Assembly: GCA_019894765.1 (NCBI GenBank)
Contig: JAGXNT010000018.1
Span: forward strand, 62,001-126,000
Source of the DNA: Candidatus Heimdallarchaeota archaeon
GTDB taxonomy: Archaea; Asgardarchaeota; Heimdallarchaeia; JABLTI01
Direction of reading: 5' to 3'
DNA: 64,000 nucleotides
Of this stretch, positions 9,487 through 17,740 are shown piece after piece (the stretch's first letter is position 1; each line of letters starts with the position of its first letter). Below the pieces are notes generated by a model, which made no database searches, was not told where the DNA came from, and saw nothing but the letters and a program-made list of their open reading frames with translations. Position numbers and translations under genes: made by a program.

Positions 9487-10869
9487 ATGTCATCATCGTC
9501 GAGTTTAGGCAAACGAACTGCTGTGAATTTGTTTTTTGGAATATTTCTCCAAGCTATGATAGCACTTGCCTTCGACTCCGGCGGAATTGTTTCTGGTACC
9601 ATTGCTAATTTAGCAATGAATACTCAACAAATAAAATGGATTCTATTATTATATGGTCCCTTATTAGCAGCAAGAGGTGATATTGCTGTCCTTGCAGGAA
9701 AACTCGGCACAGGTTTGCATTTAGGAACTGTGAAACCTACTTTTAGAAAAAACACCCCTGTGTACAAGAGTTTGGTTGCTTCCACTTTAACAATTGCGAT
9801 GCTAGATGCATTCTTAGTTGGTATTGTAACTTATATTATGAATTTACTAATTTTTCCTGCAGAAGTAAAAGTACTGAACCCAACAATGTTCTTTGTAATA
9901 CCTATTCTTGTAATGACAGTTGCAGCACTCATTTCCACTCAAATAACAAGTGCTGTTTCTTTCTTTGTTTATAAAAGAGGTTTGAATCCAGATGTTTATG
10001 TTGTACCAGTAATGTCCACTGTGAACAACATCCTCATAACAGTGATGCTTGCAGGTGTCTTAGCTGTTCTCAAGCCTTGGAATAGAACACTGTCTGATGT
10101 TCCTGATATTGGTAAATTTTATGGACCTGCTTCTGGTTCTGAAATGATAGCAACTTATATCGCAATTATTCCCGCTATATTAGCTCTTGTTGGTACATTC
10201 TATATAATTCTGAAAAATAGAAAAGATCATGAATACAGAAAAATGATGAAAGAAGCAGTTTTTGCGGTTTTTGCTAGTGCCATTATTGGTACTATTACAG
10301 GCTTCATTCTCACACAAGGAGAGGAAGCCTTGATTCTATATCCTCAGTTATTAGTTGCTTTTCCCGCGCTTATAGGCACTCTGGTTGACCAGAATGCAAT
10401 CTTTGCAAATATGCTGATTACAGATTTCTCAGCTGGTATTACGGAACCGAGGATACAATCATTTAGAAAACCTGCCGTTTGGACTAAGTTTGCAGGCATA
10501 GGTGCAGGTGGAATAGTCATTACAGCTTTTCTAGGTCTTATTGGAACGTTCATTAAGTTCAAGGATGTACGAGATGTATCTGTAGTACTTGATAGACCAA
10601 TCATTGTTCTTATGATATTAGTTATGATCATTACGATAATAGCAAATATATTAGGATTCATAATAGTAGGCTCATTAATCTATGCCTTGTCAATCTTTGC
10701 TTTTAGAAGAGAAATTGATCCAGATAATTTCGCTATACCTCTCACTGCTTGTTTAGCTGATTTAGCTTGTGCTGGTTTTATTATCGCATTCGCATTCATA
10801 ATACTACCTGGAGTGAGTGGAAGTCATGCTGAAGTACTTTCAAACGCAGTTGTAGCTTTCTTAGGATAA
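9487..10869 (+). CDS. MgtE/SLC41-type divalent cation transporter, two-domain (copy 1)
   Basis: A membrane protein of 460 residues with two MgtE-type integral-membrane repeats, as in eukaryotic SLC41 proteins, where bacterial MgtE has one. Repeat 1 carries the diagnostic ARGDIAVLAGKLGTGLHLG and then LNPDVYVVPVMSTVNN. Repeat 2 has the matching IDPDNFAIPLTACLADL. The acidic residues in these motifs are the family's cation-coordinating positions. There is no cytosolic CBS or N domain; gating may instead involve the adjacent PhoU/TrkA-C protein. GGTGA lies just upstream of ATG 9487. Mg2+ is the expected substrate, but the sequence does not exclude other divalent ions. Confidence 0.87.
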   Translation: MSSSSSLGKRTAVNLFFGIFLQAMIALAFDSGGIVSGTIANLAMNTQQIKWILLLYGPLLAARGDIAVLAGKLGTGLHLGTVKPTFRKNTPVYKSLVASTLTIAMLDAFLVGIVTYIMNLLIFPAEVKVLNPTMFFVIPILVMTVAALISTQITSAVSFFVYKRGLNPDVYVVPVMSTVNNILITVMLAGVLAVLKPWNRTLSDVPDIGKFYGPASGSEMIATYIAIIPAILALVGTFYIILKNRKDHEYRKMMKEAVFAVFASAIIGTITGFILTQGEEALILYPQLLVAFPALIGTLVDQNAIFANMLITDFSAGITEPRIQSFRKPAVWTKFAGIGAGGIVITAFLGLIGTFIKFKDVRDVSVVLDRPIIVLMILVMIITIIANILGFIIVGSLIYALSIFAFRREIDPDNFAIPLTACLADLACAGFIIAFAFIILPGVSGSHAEVLSNAVVAFLG

Positions 10870-10874
10870 GTCTT

Positions 10875-10934
10875 TTAGAAATCTTAATTTCTAATCTTTT
10901 AGCGTAGCTTTTTGTTTCAATATTTTTTGAAACA
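10875..10934 (+). terminator. Two perfect hairpins downstream of the first MgtE gene
   Basis: TTAGAAAT/ATTTCTAA (10875-10894, 4-nt loop) is followed by TCTTTT. TGTTTCAA/TTGAAACA (10913-10934, 6-nt loop) follows. Both are perfect 8-bp stems within 70 bases of the stop codon. A terminator or 3'-end processing signal is the simplest reading. Confidence 0.5.
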
Positions 10935-11005
10935 TTCATATAGTATTTTAGCATACATTAACTTGTCTAGCAACGAGCTTTGAACCTAGTTCTTCTGCTG
11001 CACAA

Positions 11006-11148
11006 CTCTCGTTTAGAGAGGATTTTGCGATAAGGAGATGTCGCACTAAAAGGCGAAATATTGAAATAAGAATTAGCTTTCTCAGCAAATCGATGGAAAT
11101 AGTTATCCCAAAACCGGGATATTTCAGTCTAAACCAGACCAATAGGTC
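11006..11148 (+). promoter_or_regulatory. Stem-loop-rich leader before the second MgtE gene
   Basis: The 308-base gap 10870-11177 holds, after the terminator hairpins, a run of short perfect stems: CTCTC/GAGAG (11006-11020), TGCGA/TCGCA (11026-11045), TATCCC/GGGATA (11104-11121) and GTCT/AGAC (11127-11139). The last stem competes with GACC/GGTC (11137-11148), which sits just before the AAGGAG ribosome site. Mutually exclusive stems next to the ribosome site of a putative Mg2+ transporter suggest a cis-regulatory RNA. No known M-box or ykoK core is visible. This is inference from pairing only. Confidence 0.35.
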
Positions 11149-11177
11149 AAATTAAACTAAAGGAGTGTGAATTTAAA

Positions 11178-12476
11178 ATGAACAGAGTGAAGATAAAGGA
11201 ATGGTTCAAAAAACCAACTGTTATAAGAATTATACTCCTAATTGCTGTTCAAGCATTACTCGCTCTTCTCTTTGATGTTTTTGGTCTTGGTGCTGGTAGT
11301 ATTGGAACCTTTACTTTCCTAGAATATGCTAGTAGAACTGATCCAGCAGAGGTTTTCGCTAAGGCAGGTGCATTTATTATTTTGCTATATCCGCCATTAC
11401 TTTCTTCTGATGGTGGGATAGGTGTCTTAGTGAGTCGATTAGGTACTGGTTTGCATCTTGGTTCCATCAAACCAAAAATGCTCAAAAATACAAAGCAATA
11501 CTACACTTTGATTTCCGCATCCTTAACTTTAGGAGCTTTCAATGGTCTTTGGATTGGAGTTATTTCATATCTTACAAATTTAGTAGCTTTGGGGACAAAT
11601 CGCATCCCTAACCCCATGCCGTTCATTGTTATTCCAATTTTAACGTTAACATTTGCATCTTTGATTTCATCACAAATCGCTAGTTTCATGGCTTTCTTTA
11701 TGTTCAAAAAGAAAATGAATCCGGATATCTGGGTATATCCCACAATGTCAACCGTCAACAACATTCTAAGCACTCTTTTCTATGCTGCAATGATTAGTAT
11801 GTTGAAACCTGCTAATTGGTATAATGAAACAGGTTTCAATACAATAACTAGAGGAACTTATTTCGCATTTATTCCAGTATTTCTATATTTAGTATTAATC
11901 TCGGTATTAGTTGGTTTCAAAGCAAAGAATAAAGAGTATAGAAAAATACTCAAGCAAGCTGTTCCCGTCCAATCAGTGACATTAACTATTAACTCCTTAA
12001 CAGGTGGAATTCTTAGTGGGGCAGACGTTGCACTAAAAAATATCAGTGGATTGTTCTTAGTTTATCCTGCATTAATAGATACACTGGGTGATGAAATAAC
12101 CATTGTAGCAAATACTACTTCCACAAATCTTGCTTTAGGTACTATAAAACCAAAACTCTCTGCGATAAAAGACAAAGATTTGTGGACCAATCTAGTAGGG
12201 GTTGGACTTGCTGGTCTGGTTCTGCATTTATTTTATGGGATCTTTGGTTCAATAATTGTAGGAGACTTTCAGAACATAGTTCTAGTATTAGGTATTTCAC
12301 TCTTGATTAACATTATAGGTTTCATAGTAGTTCAATCAGTAGCGTTCTTGTTAATAATTCTAGCATTTAAGAGAGGATTAGATCCTGACAATCTAGCTGT
12401 ACCGGTAATTGCTGCTCTGTCAAATCTAGTCTCATCAACTCTCTTATTCCTCCTAACTTTACCACTTATATCATGA
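11178..12476 (+). CDS. MgtE/SLC41-type divalent cation transporter, two-domain (copy 2)
   Basis: A protein of 432 residues, paralogous to the upstream transporter, with two MgtE-type repeats. Repeat 1 includes GVLVSRLGTGLHLGSIKPK and MNPDIWVYPTMSTVNN. Repeat 2 includes ALIDTLGDEITIVAN and LDPDNLAVPVIAALSN. The N-terminus starts with a basic RVKIKEWFKK stretch before the first helix. The two copies probably act as a heteromer or under different cation levels, since only this one has a long structured leader. A SLC41-like double-domain layout in an archaeon fits Asgard ancestry but is not diagnostic. Confidence 0.87.
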   Translation: MNRVKIKEWFKKPTVIRIILLIAVQALLALLFDVFGLGAGSIGTFTFLEYASRTDPAEVFAKAGAFIILLYPPLLSSDGGIGVLVSRLGTGLHLGSIKPKMLKNTKQYYTLISASLTLGAFNGLWIGVISYLTNLVALGTNRIPNPMPFIVIPILTLTFASLISSQIASFMAFFMFKKKMNPDIWVYPTMSTVNNILSTLFYAAMISMLKPANWYNETGFNTITRGTYFAFIPVFLYLVLISVLVGFKAKNKEYRKILKQAVPVQSVTLTINSLTGGILSGADVALKNISGLFLVYPALIDTLGDEITIVANTTSTNLALGTIKPKLSAIKDKDLWTNLVGVGLAGLVLHLFYGIFGSIIVGDFQNIVLVLGISLLINIIGFIVVQSVAFLLIILAFKRGLDPDNLAVPVIAALSNLVSSTLLFLLTLPLIS

Positions 12477-12507
12477 AAAATTGCACTATTCCATATTTTT
12501 TTAATTA

Positions 12508-12885
12508 ATGAAAAAACATTATAATCCATATTTAACTTACAAAATATCCTTTGAATACACTACTAATCCCTCTATTAGGAGTTCATACACATTGAGTAAA
12601 GTAACACCAGATATGTTGAAATCAAGAATAGTTTTTGACGCAAATGGCATAAAAGCAGGTACAATCCTAAAAGTCATTCGAGAGAAATATGAGAAAATTT
12701 CCGCTGATTTCATCGAGATTGAAATTGAGAAGAGAATTAAATTTGGTGCACGAGAAATCGTGAAAGTTCGAACCAGAGATGCCGAATTGCAACCTGATGG
12801 CAGTATAAAAGTAAAGTACAAAAAGGAAGAACTAAAGATAATGGCTAAAGAACAAGAACTCCAAAGACATCCTCCCCATGTTTAG
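12508..12885 (+). CDS. Uncharacterised 125-residue basic protein
   Basis: I do not recognise this gene. It starts at ATG 12508, 31 bases after the second MgtE gene, and may belong to its transcript. The protein is soluble, strongly charged (many K, E and R), with a likely alpha/beta fold and a C-terminal helix ending in HPPHV. There are no cysteine motifs, membrane segments or nucleotide-binding signatures. It ends 7 bases from the convergent Nudix gene. Confidence 0.6.
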   Translation: MKKHYNPYLTYKISFEYTTNPSIRSSYTLSKVTPDMLKSRIVFDANGIKAGTILKVIREKYEKISADFIEIEIEKRIKFGAREIVKVRTRDAELQPDGSIKVKYKKEELKIMAKEQELQRHPPHV

Positions 12886-12892
12886 TAACCAT

Positions 12893-13324
12893 CTATAATT
12901 TGAAATCTTTAGGTAAGAATTCTTTTAATTTCTTAACAATAGCAAATCCTTTTCTAAAAACACCCATTTCTTCACTATTGATTGCTTCGTCCAGTGAAAG
13001 CCATTTGTATTCAGTATGCTCCCATGATAATTTGACTTCTCCTTTTAGATATCGACACCAATAAACAATGAAAACCATTGGAAATTCTTTTGATCCTCGA
13101 TAAAAGAAAGAAGTATTAATAGGCATAATAACTTCCACATCCAATTCTACTTCTTCTTTCACTTCCCGTAGAACGCCTATTGCAGGATCTTCTTCTTCCT
13201 CTAAACGTCCGGTGACAAACTCCCATAAATTAGCTCCAACATCTTTCTCAGGAGATCGTCGAAGAACTAAATATTGATCCTCTTTTTCAATGAGTGCTCC
13301 AACAGCCACATAAAATTGCTTCAT
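12893..13324 (-). CDS. Nudix hydrolase
   Basis: A 143-residue Nudix-fold pyrophosphohydrolase that cleaves nucleoside diphosphates linked to another moiety. The Nudix box begins GRLEEEEDPAIG and continues VLREVKEEVEL. It fits GX5EX7REUXEEXGU except that the usual final glycine is a glutamate; the metal-binding REXXEE core is intact. AVGALIEKEDQYLVLRRSPE at the N-terminus is the typical first strand pair, so housecleaning of damaged nucleotides or dinucleotides such as Ap4A is possible. Its start codon lies two bases downstream of the stop of the GH5 gene, so the pair is probably co-transcribed. Confidence 0.88.
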   Translation of the reverse strand: MKQFYVAVGALIEKEDQYLVLRRSPEKDVGANLWEFVTGRLEEEEDPAIGVLREVKEEVELDVEVIMPINTSFFYRGSKEFPMVFIVYWCRYLKGEVKLSWEHTEYKWLSLDEAINSEEMGVFRKGFAIVKKLKEFLPKDFKL

Positions 13325-13326
13325 TA

Positions 13327-15225
13327 TTATTTCCTCTTGATTTCGATTTTATGTTTTCCTCTGGAATTAAAGTAAACTTCCAGAATTTGTTCATTTCTAT
13401 CTTTTACATATCTAGAACCTGGAGCAGTAACCAAGTAATCATTTGGATATTGAATATTTGGAACATAGATTACTGATGGATCATTGATTATTGGATTATT
13501 CTCATATTCTAAAACAAAGTGCTTCTTTCTTCGATTAAATGCCATAGATAAAATTTTGCCTGTGATATTTTGAGCATATGGTCTGCAGAAACCTTCTACA
13601 GCTCTTCCACCACTATTGATGTCTTCTGGATCAGCTTGTTGATCACGGCTAAAAATTGATAGATCTTCTAAATTCCACAAATCGCCCCATTCATTATTGT
13701 TATCTGCAGTATAGTTCCAAATTGTATAGTTAAGTAAAAGTGCATCCATACACTCAAGATTGAGTGTTAATGCATCAATATGCTTTCGCCAATTCTCATT
13801 TCTGTATGCCCTTTTATTATACATATTATAGGGAATTCCAAACTCTCCGATTAAAGTGGGACAATTGTTTAATGACTGAGATAATTTCTTGATAGCGTCA
13901 AGCTGTTGAATAAAGAGATTCTTTATGTTTTTGTAAAAGAAATATGGTTTCGATGTCCGCGTGTCTACATTAAAGTGCTTCATGAATCTTCTAAGATAAA
14001 GAGTTATACCATCATACCAATGAGAAGCATTTACTATATTTTTTGCATCATTCTTTGTCCATTTGTATTTATTTTCTTGAAGACTTTTAGATGCACTAAA
14101 TATTAATTCAAATGGATCTGTTTCAATGAAAATCATGGCATCAGTATTAATTGAACGAATTGCTTTTGTATAATTGTTAATAAATGGCTTTACAAAATCC
14201 CAGAAGAAATTGGCCTTTTTTCCTTCAAAGAAGTAGTGAGGTTTCATCAATTTGGGTTTACTTTTATCATCTTCTTTGTAGATTCCTAATTCCCTCCAAA
14301 TATCTTTGGCATCTGGTAACCAACAAGAAACTCTATCAGGATTTACCAATCTTGTTTCAGTTTGTTTCATGCTGACTCCCTTTATTTCATAATAAGGTAT
14401 TTTCATAGGGTAACCAGCAGCTGTAGCTATTGCTTCAAAACCTGTGAATCGCAAACCCCAGTCTCTGTTATTTGCAAGATTCAGATCTTTCCCAATAAAC
14501 CCACTATTTGGTTCATTCCAAATATCAAATCCAATAACATTAGGTAAGTCTTTACAATTTTTCGCAACTTCTATCATTGAATTAATAAAATGCTCTTGCA
14601 AATAATCTTGAATAGTTTTCTTTCCAATTTTGAAACCAGGTGCAAATTCATTACCTCCAAAGAAAAGAGTAAACATTGTTGTTGTAGCAAATCGAAAGTA
14701 ATTTGAGGACCAAATCATCAGAGGATAATCGTCTGGATACTTTTCCTGCATAAGCGAAGCAGCTTCAGTTTTCGTGAATTTAGTGAAATCTAAACCAACT
14801 TTTTCAAATGTCCATCCTGGTGCTCCATCCCCGCCTGTCATTCTGCTCCAGACATCTTGGTGTGGGTCAATGAAACAATACAAATCATAATCATTTGCTT
14901 TCTCGAGGAGTTTACGCAAGTACTTTAGATATTCTCTGTCATATTTCCCAGGACCTTCGTGTTCTATGGCTTCCCAAGTTGTGAGAAATCTTAAACAATT
15001 AAAACCCCAATTTTTTAATCTGGAAAAGTGCTCATCTGCTTCATCTAATGGGAAAGGATGTCCAATAAACGAAACATCTTTATGATCACTAAAGTTCGTT
15101 TTAATATGAGTTGCACCATCGGGAGTTACCGGAACTTTAGTACTGCCACCTAAGTTTACTCCACGTAATAGAACAGAACGACCCTTCTCATCTTCAAAAG
15201 TATCACCCTTAATGCTTAACTTCAA
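13327..15225 (-). CDS. GH5 glycoside hydrolase resembling fungal steryl-/ceramide-glucosidases
   Basis: A 632-residue retaining glycosidase of clan GH-A. The N-terminal RGVNLGGSTKVP, HPFPLDEADEHFSRL, FLTTWEAIEHEGPGKYD and DPHQDVWSRMTGGDGAPGW match, from memory, the subfamily of fungal EGCrP glucocerebrosidase and sterylglucosidase (GH5_12). The acid/base Glu is in FDIWNEPNSGF (near residue 237) and the nucleophile in LIGEFGIPYN (near 462). A C-terminal beta-rich domain follows from about residue 545. There is no signal peptide, so it should act in the cytosol. A glycolipid (glucosyl-isoprenoid, sterol or ceramide-like) is the likely substrate. The Nudix gene follows on the same strand. Confidence 0.87.
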   Translation of the reverse strand: MKLSIKGDTFEDEKGRSVLLRGVNLGGSTKVPVTPDGATHIKTNFSDHKDVSFIGHPFPLDEADEHFSRLKNWGFNCLRFLTTWEAIEHEGPGKYDREYLKYLRKLLEKANDYDLYCFIDPHQDVWSRMTGGDGAPGWTFEKVGLDFTKFTKTEAASLMQEKYPDDYPLMIWSSNYFRFATTTMFTLFFGGNEFAPGFKIGKKTIQDYLQEHFINSMIEVAKNCKDLPNVIGFDIWNEPNSGFIGKDLNLANNRDWGLRFTGFEAIATAAGYPMKIPYYEIKGVSMKQTETRLVNPDRVSCWLPDAKDIWRELGIYKEDDKSKPKLMKPHYFFEGKKANFFWDFVKPFINNYTKAIRSINTDAMIFIETDPFELIFSASKSLQENKYKWTKNDAKNIVNASHWYDGITLYLRRFMKHFNVDTRTSKPYFFYKNIKNLFIQQLDAIKKLSQSLNNCPTLIGEFGIPYNMYNKRAYRNENWRKHIDALTLNLECMDALLLNYTIWNYTADNNNEWGDLWNLEDLSIFSRDQQADPEDINSGGRAVEGFCRPYAQNITGKILSMAFNRRKKHFVLEYENNPIINDPSVIYVPNIQYPNDYLVTAPGSRYVKDRNEQILEVYFNSRGKHKIEIKRK

Positions 15226-15373
15226 GATTACAACCCTTACAAAATTCTAAATAGAAATTCAATCGAAGTTTCAAATACTTTTTGTTCTTCTAAAACGAAT
15301 GATTTTAAACCTCTATTATGTAAATTGTCTATGAATAGTAGATGCAATCATGACAAATGTGAGGAATTAACCA

Positions 15374-16336
15374 GTGACAGAGACCTTCAAAATAATCGAT
15401 GATTGGATAATTTTAGGGAGACCTGGTTATGCTGGGAAAAAGAAAAAACTCCGAAGAAAAGAGTTGCAGGAAAAATTCGGAGAAGGAAATTGGAAATTCA
15501 CTCATTTAGTAAATGATAAACTACATTCTCGAGGGGAAGCATTAGAGCTTTACGAAACCAGTTACTATCAATTTTTCAAAAATAATCCAGAAATTTTGGA
15601 ATGGTTAGTAACCTATGCAAGTGATGTTTATGATACTGCTCCCTCAAACATAGGATCTGGATTTGATTATTCTATTCAAGAAACAGATGCCGTTCATTTG
15701 CATGATATTGCGATTCGTAGATCACTTAGAAAGTTAGAGAAAAAATTTCAAGGGGAAGTGTTACTGGAAATTCGTGGAGAAGATAGCGAAGGCTATATTT
15801 TATCCCCAAGTCAAGTCCCTTTTCATCAATCGGATTTGATATTAAAACCTCACCTAAAAGGTTGGTGGGGCAAAAATAGTATTGAGTCCTTTTGGCAAAG
15901 TAATAAAGTTCTATTAGTAAAATATGACACTCTAGTTAAAATATCTCAACAAATGGTCGGGGTTGTTCTAAGGAAAGATATTCACATGGGAAAAGGAAAA
16001 TTTTGTGTTCAAACAGCCCATGCAATTGTTAGCTTAATTTCAGAAAAAGGTATAAAATGGGATTTTCAAAGTAAACCAATTGAAATTTGGACAGTTAAAA
16101 GTGAAGAAGATTTGTTAGGAATTAATCGTCAAATTCAGAAACTAAAGATTAACTGCTCCTTAATTCGAGATGCTGGAAAAACACAGCTAGATCCGGGAAC
16201 AAAAACTGCTGTAGGAATAGGTCCAATAAATGAAGCGATTTTTGAGAAAGTGATGTATTCTTACGATGCTAAACCTCAAGAAATTAGAAAACGAAGTTAT
16301 CGAACTCTGGAGAATCTAATTTTATACAAACTGTAA
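15374..16336 (+). CDS. Pth2-type peptidyl-tRNA hydrolase fused to an unknown N-terminal domain
   Basis: A protein of 320 residues. From about residue 193 to the end it is a Pth2 domain, the archaeal/eukaryotic enzyme that releases peptides from stalled peptidyl-tRNA. Diagnostic stretches are VVLRKDIHMGKGKFCVQTAH, SLIRDAGKTQLDPGTKTAVG and IGPINEAIFEKV. A normal Pth2 is only about 115-120 residues. The first 190 residues form an unrecognised domain starting IIDDWIILGRPGYAGKKKK, rich in W, Y and K, with no membrane segment. GTG 15374 is preferred because GTGAGG lies 9-14 bases upstream. The fusion suggests that the Pth2 activity is directed to a particular RNA or ribosome state. Confidence 0.85.
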   Translation: MTETFKIIDDWIILGRPGYAGKKKKLRRKELQEKFGEGNWKFTHLVNDKLHSRGEALELYETSYYQFFKNNPEILEWLVTYASDVYDTAPSNIGSGFDYSIQETDAVHLHDIAIRRSLRKLEKKFQGEVLLEIRGEDSEGYILSPSQVPFHQSDLILKPHLKGWWGKNSIESFWQSNKVLLVKYDTLVKISQQMVGVVLRKDIHMGKGKFCVQTAHAIVSLISEKGIKWDFQSKPIEIWTVKSEEDLLGINRQIQKLKINCSLIRDAGKTQLDPGTKTAVGIGPINEAIFEKVMYSYDAKPQEIRKRSYRTLENLILYKL

Positions 16337-16471
16337 CGTTCAATAAACATTCAAATATCACTTTTTATTTGGTTGAATCAACGCAAATCTTTTGAATGTG
16401 AGTTAAACTTGGTGAATACTGAAACAGTAGCAATCTAGACTGTCAATAAATATCCGGTAGGATTTAAGAAA

Positions 16472-17164
16472 ATGGCAAAAATCAAAACTGGTGATTTCCT
16501 TAAGATTTCATTTACTTTAAAAGTAAAAGATAGTGGTCAAATCATTGAAACAACTGACGAAAAAGTTGCTAAAAAAGCGAATATTTTTGATGAAAAAAAT
16601 AGCTATGGTCAACGCTTAATGATTGTAGGCAATGATGAAATGTATCTTAAAAAGTTAAATGAATCGATTGTAGGAAAAGATGTTGGAGAGAAATTCAAAG
16701 TATCAATACCTCCAGAAGACACTTTTGGTCAAAGAGATTCCTCAAAAATCAAGCTTCTAGGTAGAAAAGAACTGGTTGCTAAAAACATTATTCCTGAAGT
16801 TGGAAGACAAATTCAATGGGGAAACCAAACTGGTTTAGTTCTTTCTGCTGTTGGAGGAAGGGTTAGAGTTGATTTTAATCATCCGTTGGTAGGTCAAACT
16901 ATCATATATGATGTAGAAGTTCTTGAGAAAATAACAGGAGCAAAGAAGAGGTTAGAAGCCCTCTTAGATTATCTTCTTCCAGGTGTTGATTTAAGTACAC
17001 TTAGTATAAAGAATGAAAAAGAAATGATAACAATATCATTGCCAGAAGAAATTACAACAAAAGACCTATACTTACAATTTAGAAAAATACGCATTGCATC
17101 AGAAATCAACAAGAATTTCCCAGAATGCAAAGAAGTATTATTCATTGATAGTTTCAAATTCTGA
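16472..17164 (+). CDS. FKBP-type peptidyl-prolyl isomerase (SlyD/archaeal long form)
   Basis: A 230-residue folding helper. The FKBP core is split by an insert-in-flap chaperone domain, as in SlyD and archaeal FKBP26. It begins with KTGDFLKISFTLKVKDSGQ and has the flap segment FGQRDSSKIKLL. The insert spans about residues 85-135 and is followed by VRVDFNHPLVGQTIIYDVEV. A C-terminal extension of about 75 residues after IYDVEVLEKI is typical of the archaeal long form. There is no signal peptide or lipobox, so it is cytosolic. It is convergent with the PUA gene. Confidence 0.9.
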   Translation: MAKIKTGDFLKISFTLKVKDSGQIIETTDEKVAKKANIFDEKNSYGQRLMIVGNDEMYLKKLNESIVGKDVGEKFKVSIPPEDTFGQRDSSKIKLLGRKELVAKNIIPEVGRQIQWGNQTGLVLSAVGGRVRVDFNHPLVGQTIIYDVEVLEKITGAKKRLEALLDYLLPGVDLSTLSIKNEKEMITISLPEEITTKDLYLQFRKIRIASEINKNFPECKEVLFIDSFKF

Positions 17165-17191
17165 GTAACCAAATTCAGAAAGTAAACTATC

Positions 17192-17740
17192 CTATTTTCC
17201 TTTTCTAAGATACCAACCAAGATCTATAATATTCTTGATAGCAATTTCATCTTCATTATCAAGATTTTTAAAATCTGAAATTGGTATTACTATTTTTCCA
17301 AGGCCAAGATAATCATTATACGAATTAGCAATCAAAACTTTGTCTTTTATAGATAGTTCTTCATTAATTGATATAATCGATTTACAGTGAATATCTCGCA
17401 TGTAAAGGAAAAGCTGTTCGGATTCAGGACTGATTATTGCTTTCTTATCTGAATATTCAGATATAAAATATCCACCACTTAAAGAAAGTAAAAGATCATT
17501 CTTTTTTATTTCACCAATCCCTAATCCTGTGCTATAAGGAGTTATGTTTTTTCTATTCATCACAATAGCCATAGTTGCACTATTTGTTATGAATACTTCC
17601 TTCCAATTCCCTTCTCCAATAATAAAGTGATGGGCCTCATTGATTTGCGCTAATTTTTCTTTATCTACCCAGTATAGTAAAGAATTTCTTATAATTTCGA
17701 TTTCTGTTTTAGTAGGTTCTCTATATTCTATAACCATCAC
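17192..17740 (-). CDS. PUA-domain RNA-binding protein
   Basis: A 182-residue protein with an N-terminal pre-PUA-like domain and a C-terminal PUA domain (about residues 95-170). Within the PUA, PESEQLFLYMRDIHCKSI and DYLGLGKIVIP are the usual landmarks. PUA domains bind structured tRNA or rRNA. The start overlaps the stop of the upstream m5C methyltransferase by four bases (ATGA), so translation is coupled, and the PUA protein probably supplies RNA recognition for that enzyme. Archaeal NSUN-type enzymes often have such a partner or a fused PUA. Confidence 0.82.
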   Translation of the reverse strand: MMVIEYREPTKTEIEIIRNSLLYWVDKEKLAQINEAHHFIIGEGNWKEVFITNSATMAIVMNRKNITPYSTGLGIGEIKKNDLLLSLSGGYFISEYSDKKAIISPESEQLFLYMRDIHCKSIISINEELSIKDKVLIANSYNDYLGLGKIVIPISDFKNLDNEDEIAIKNIIDLGWYLRKGK

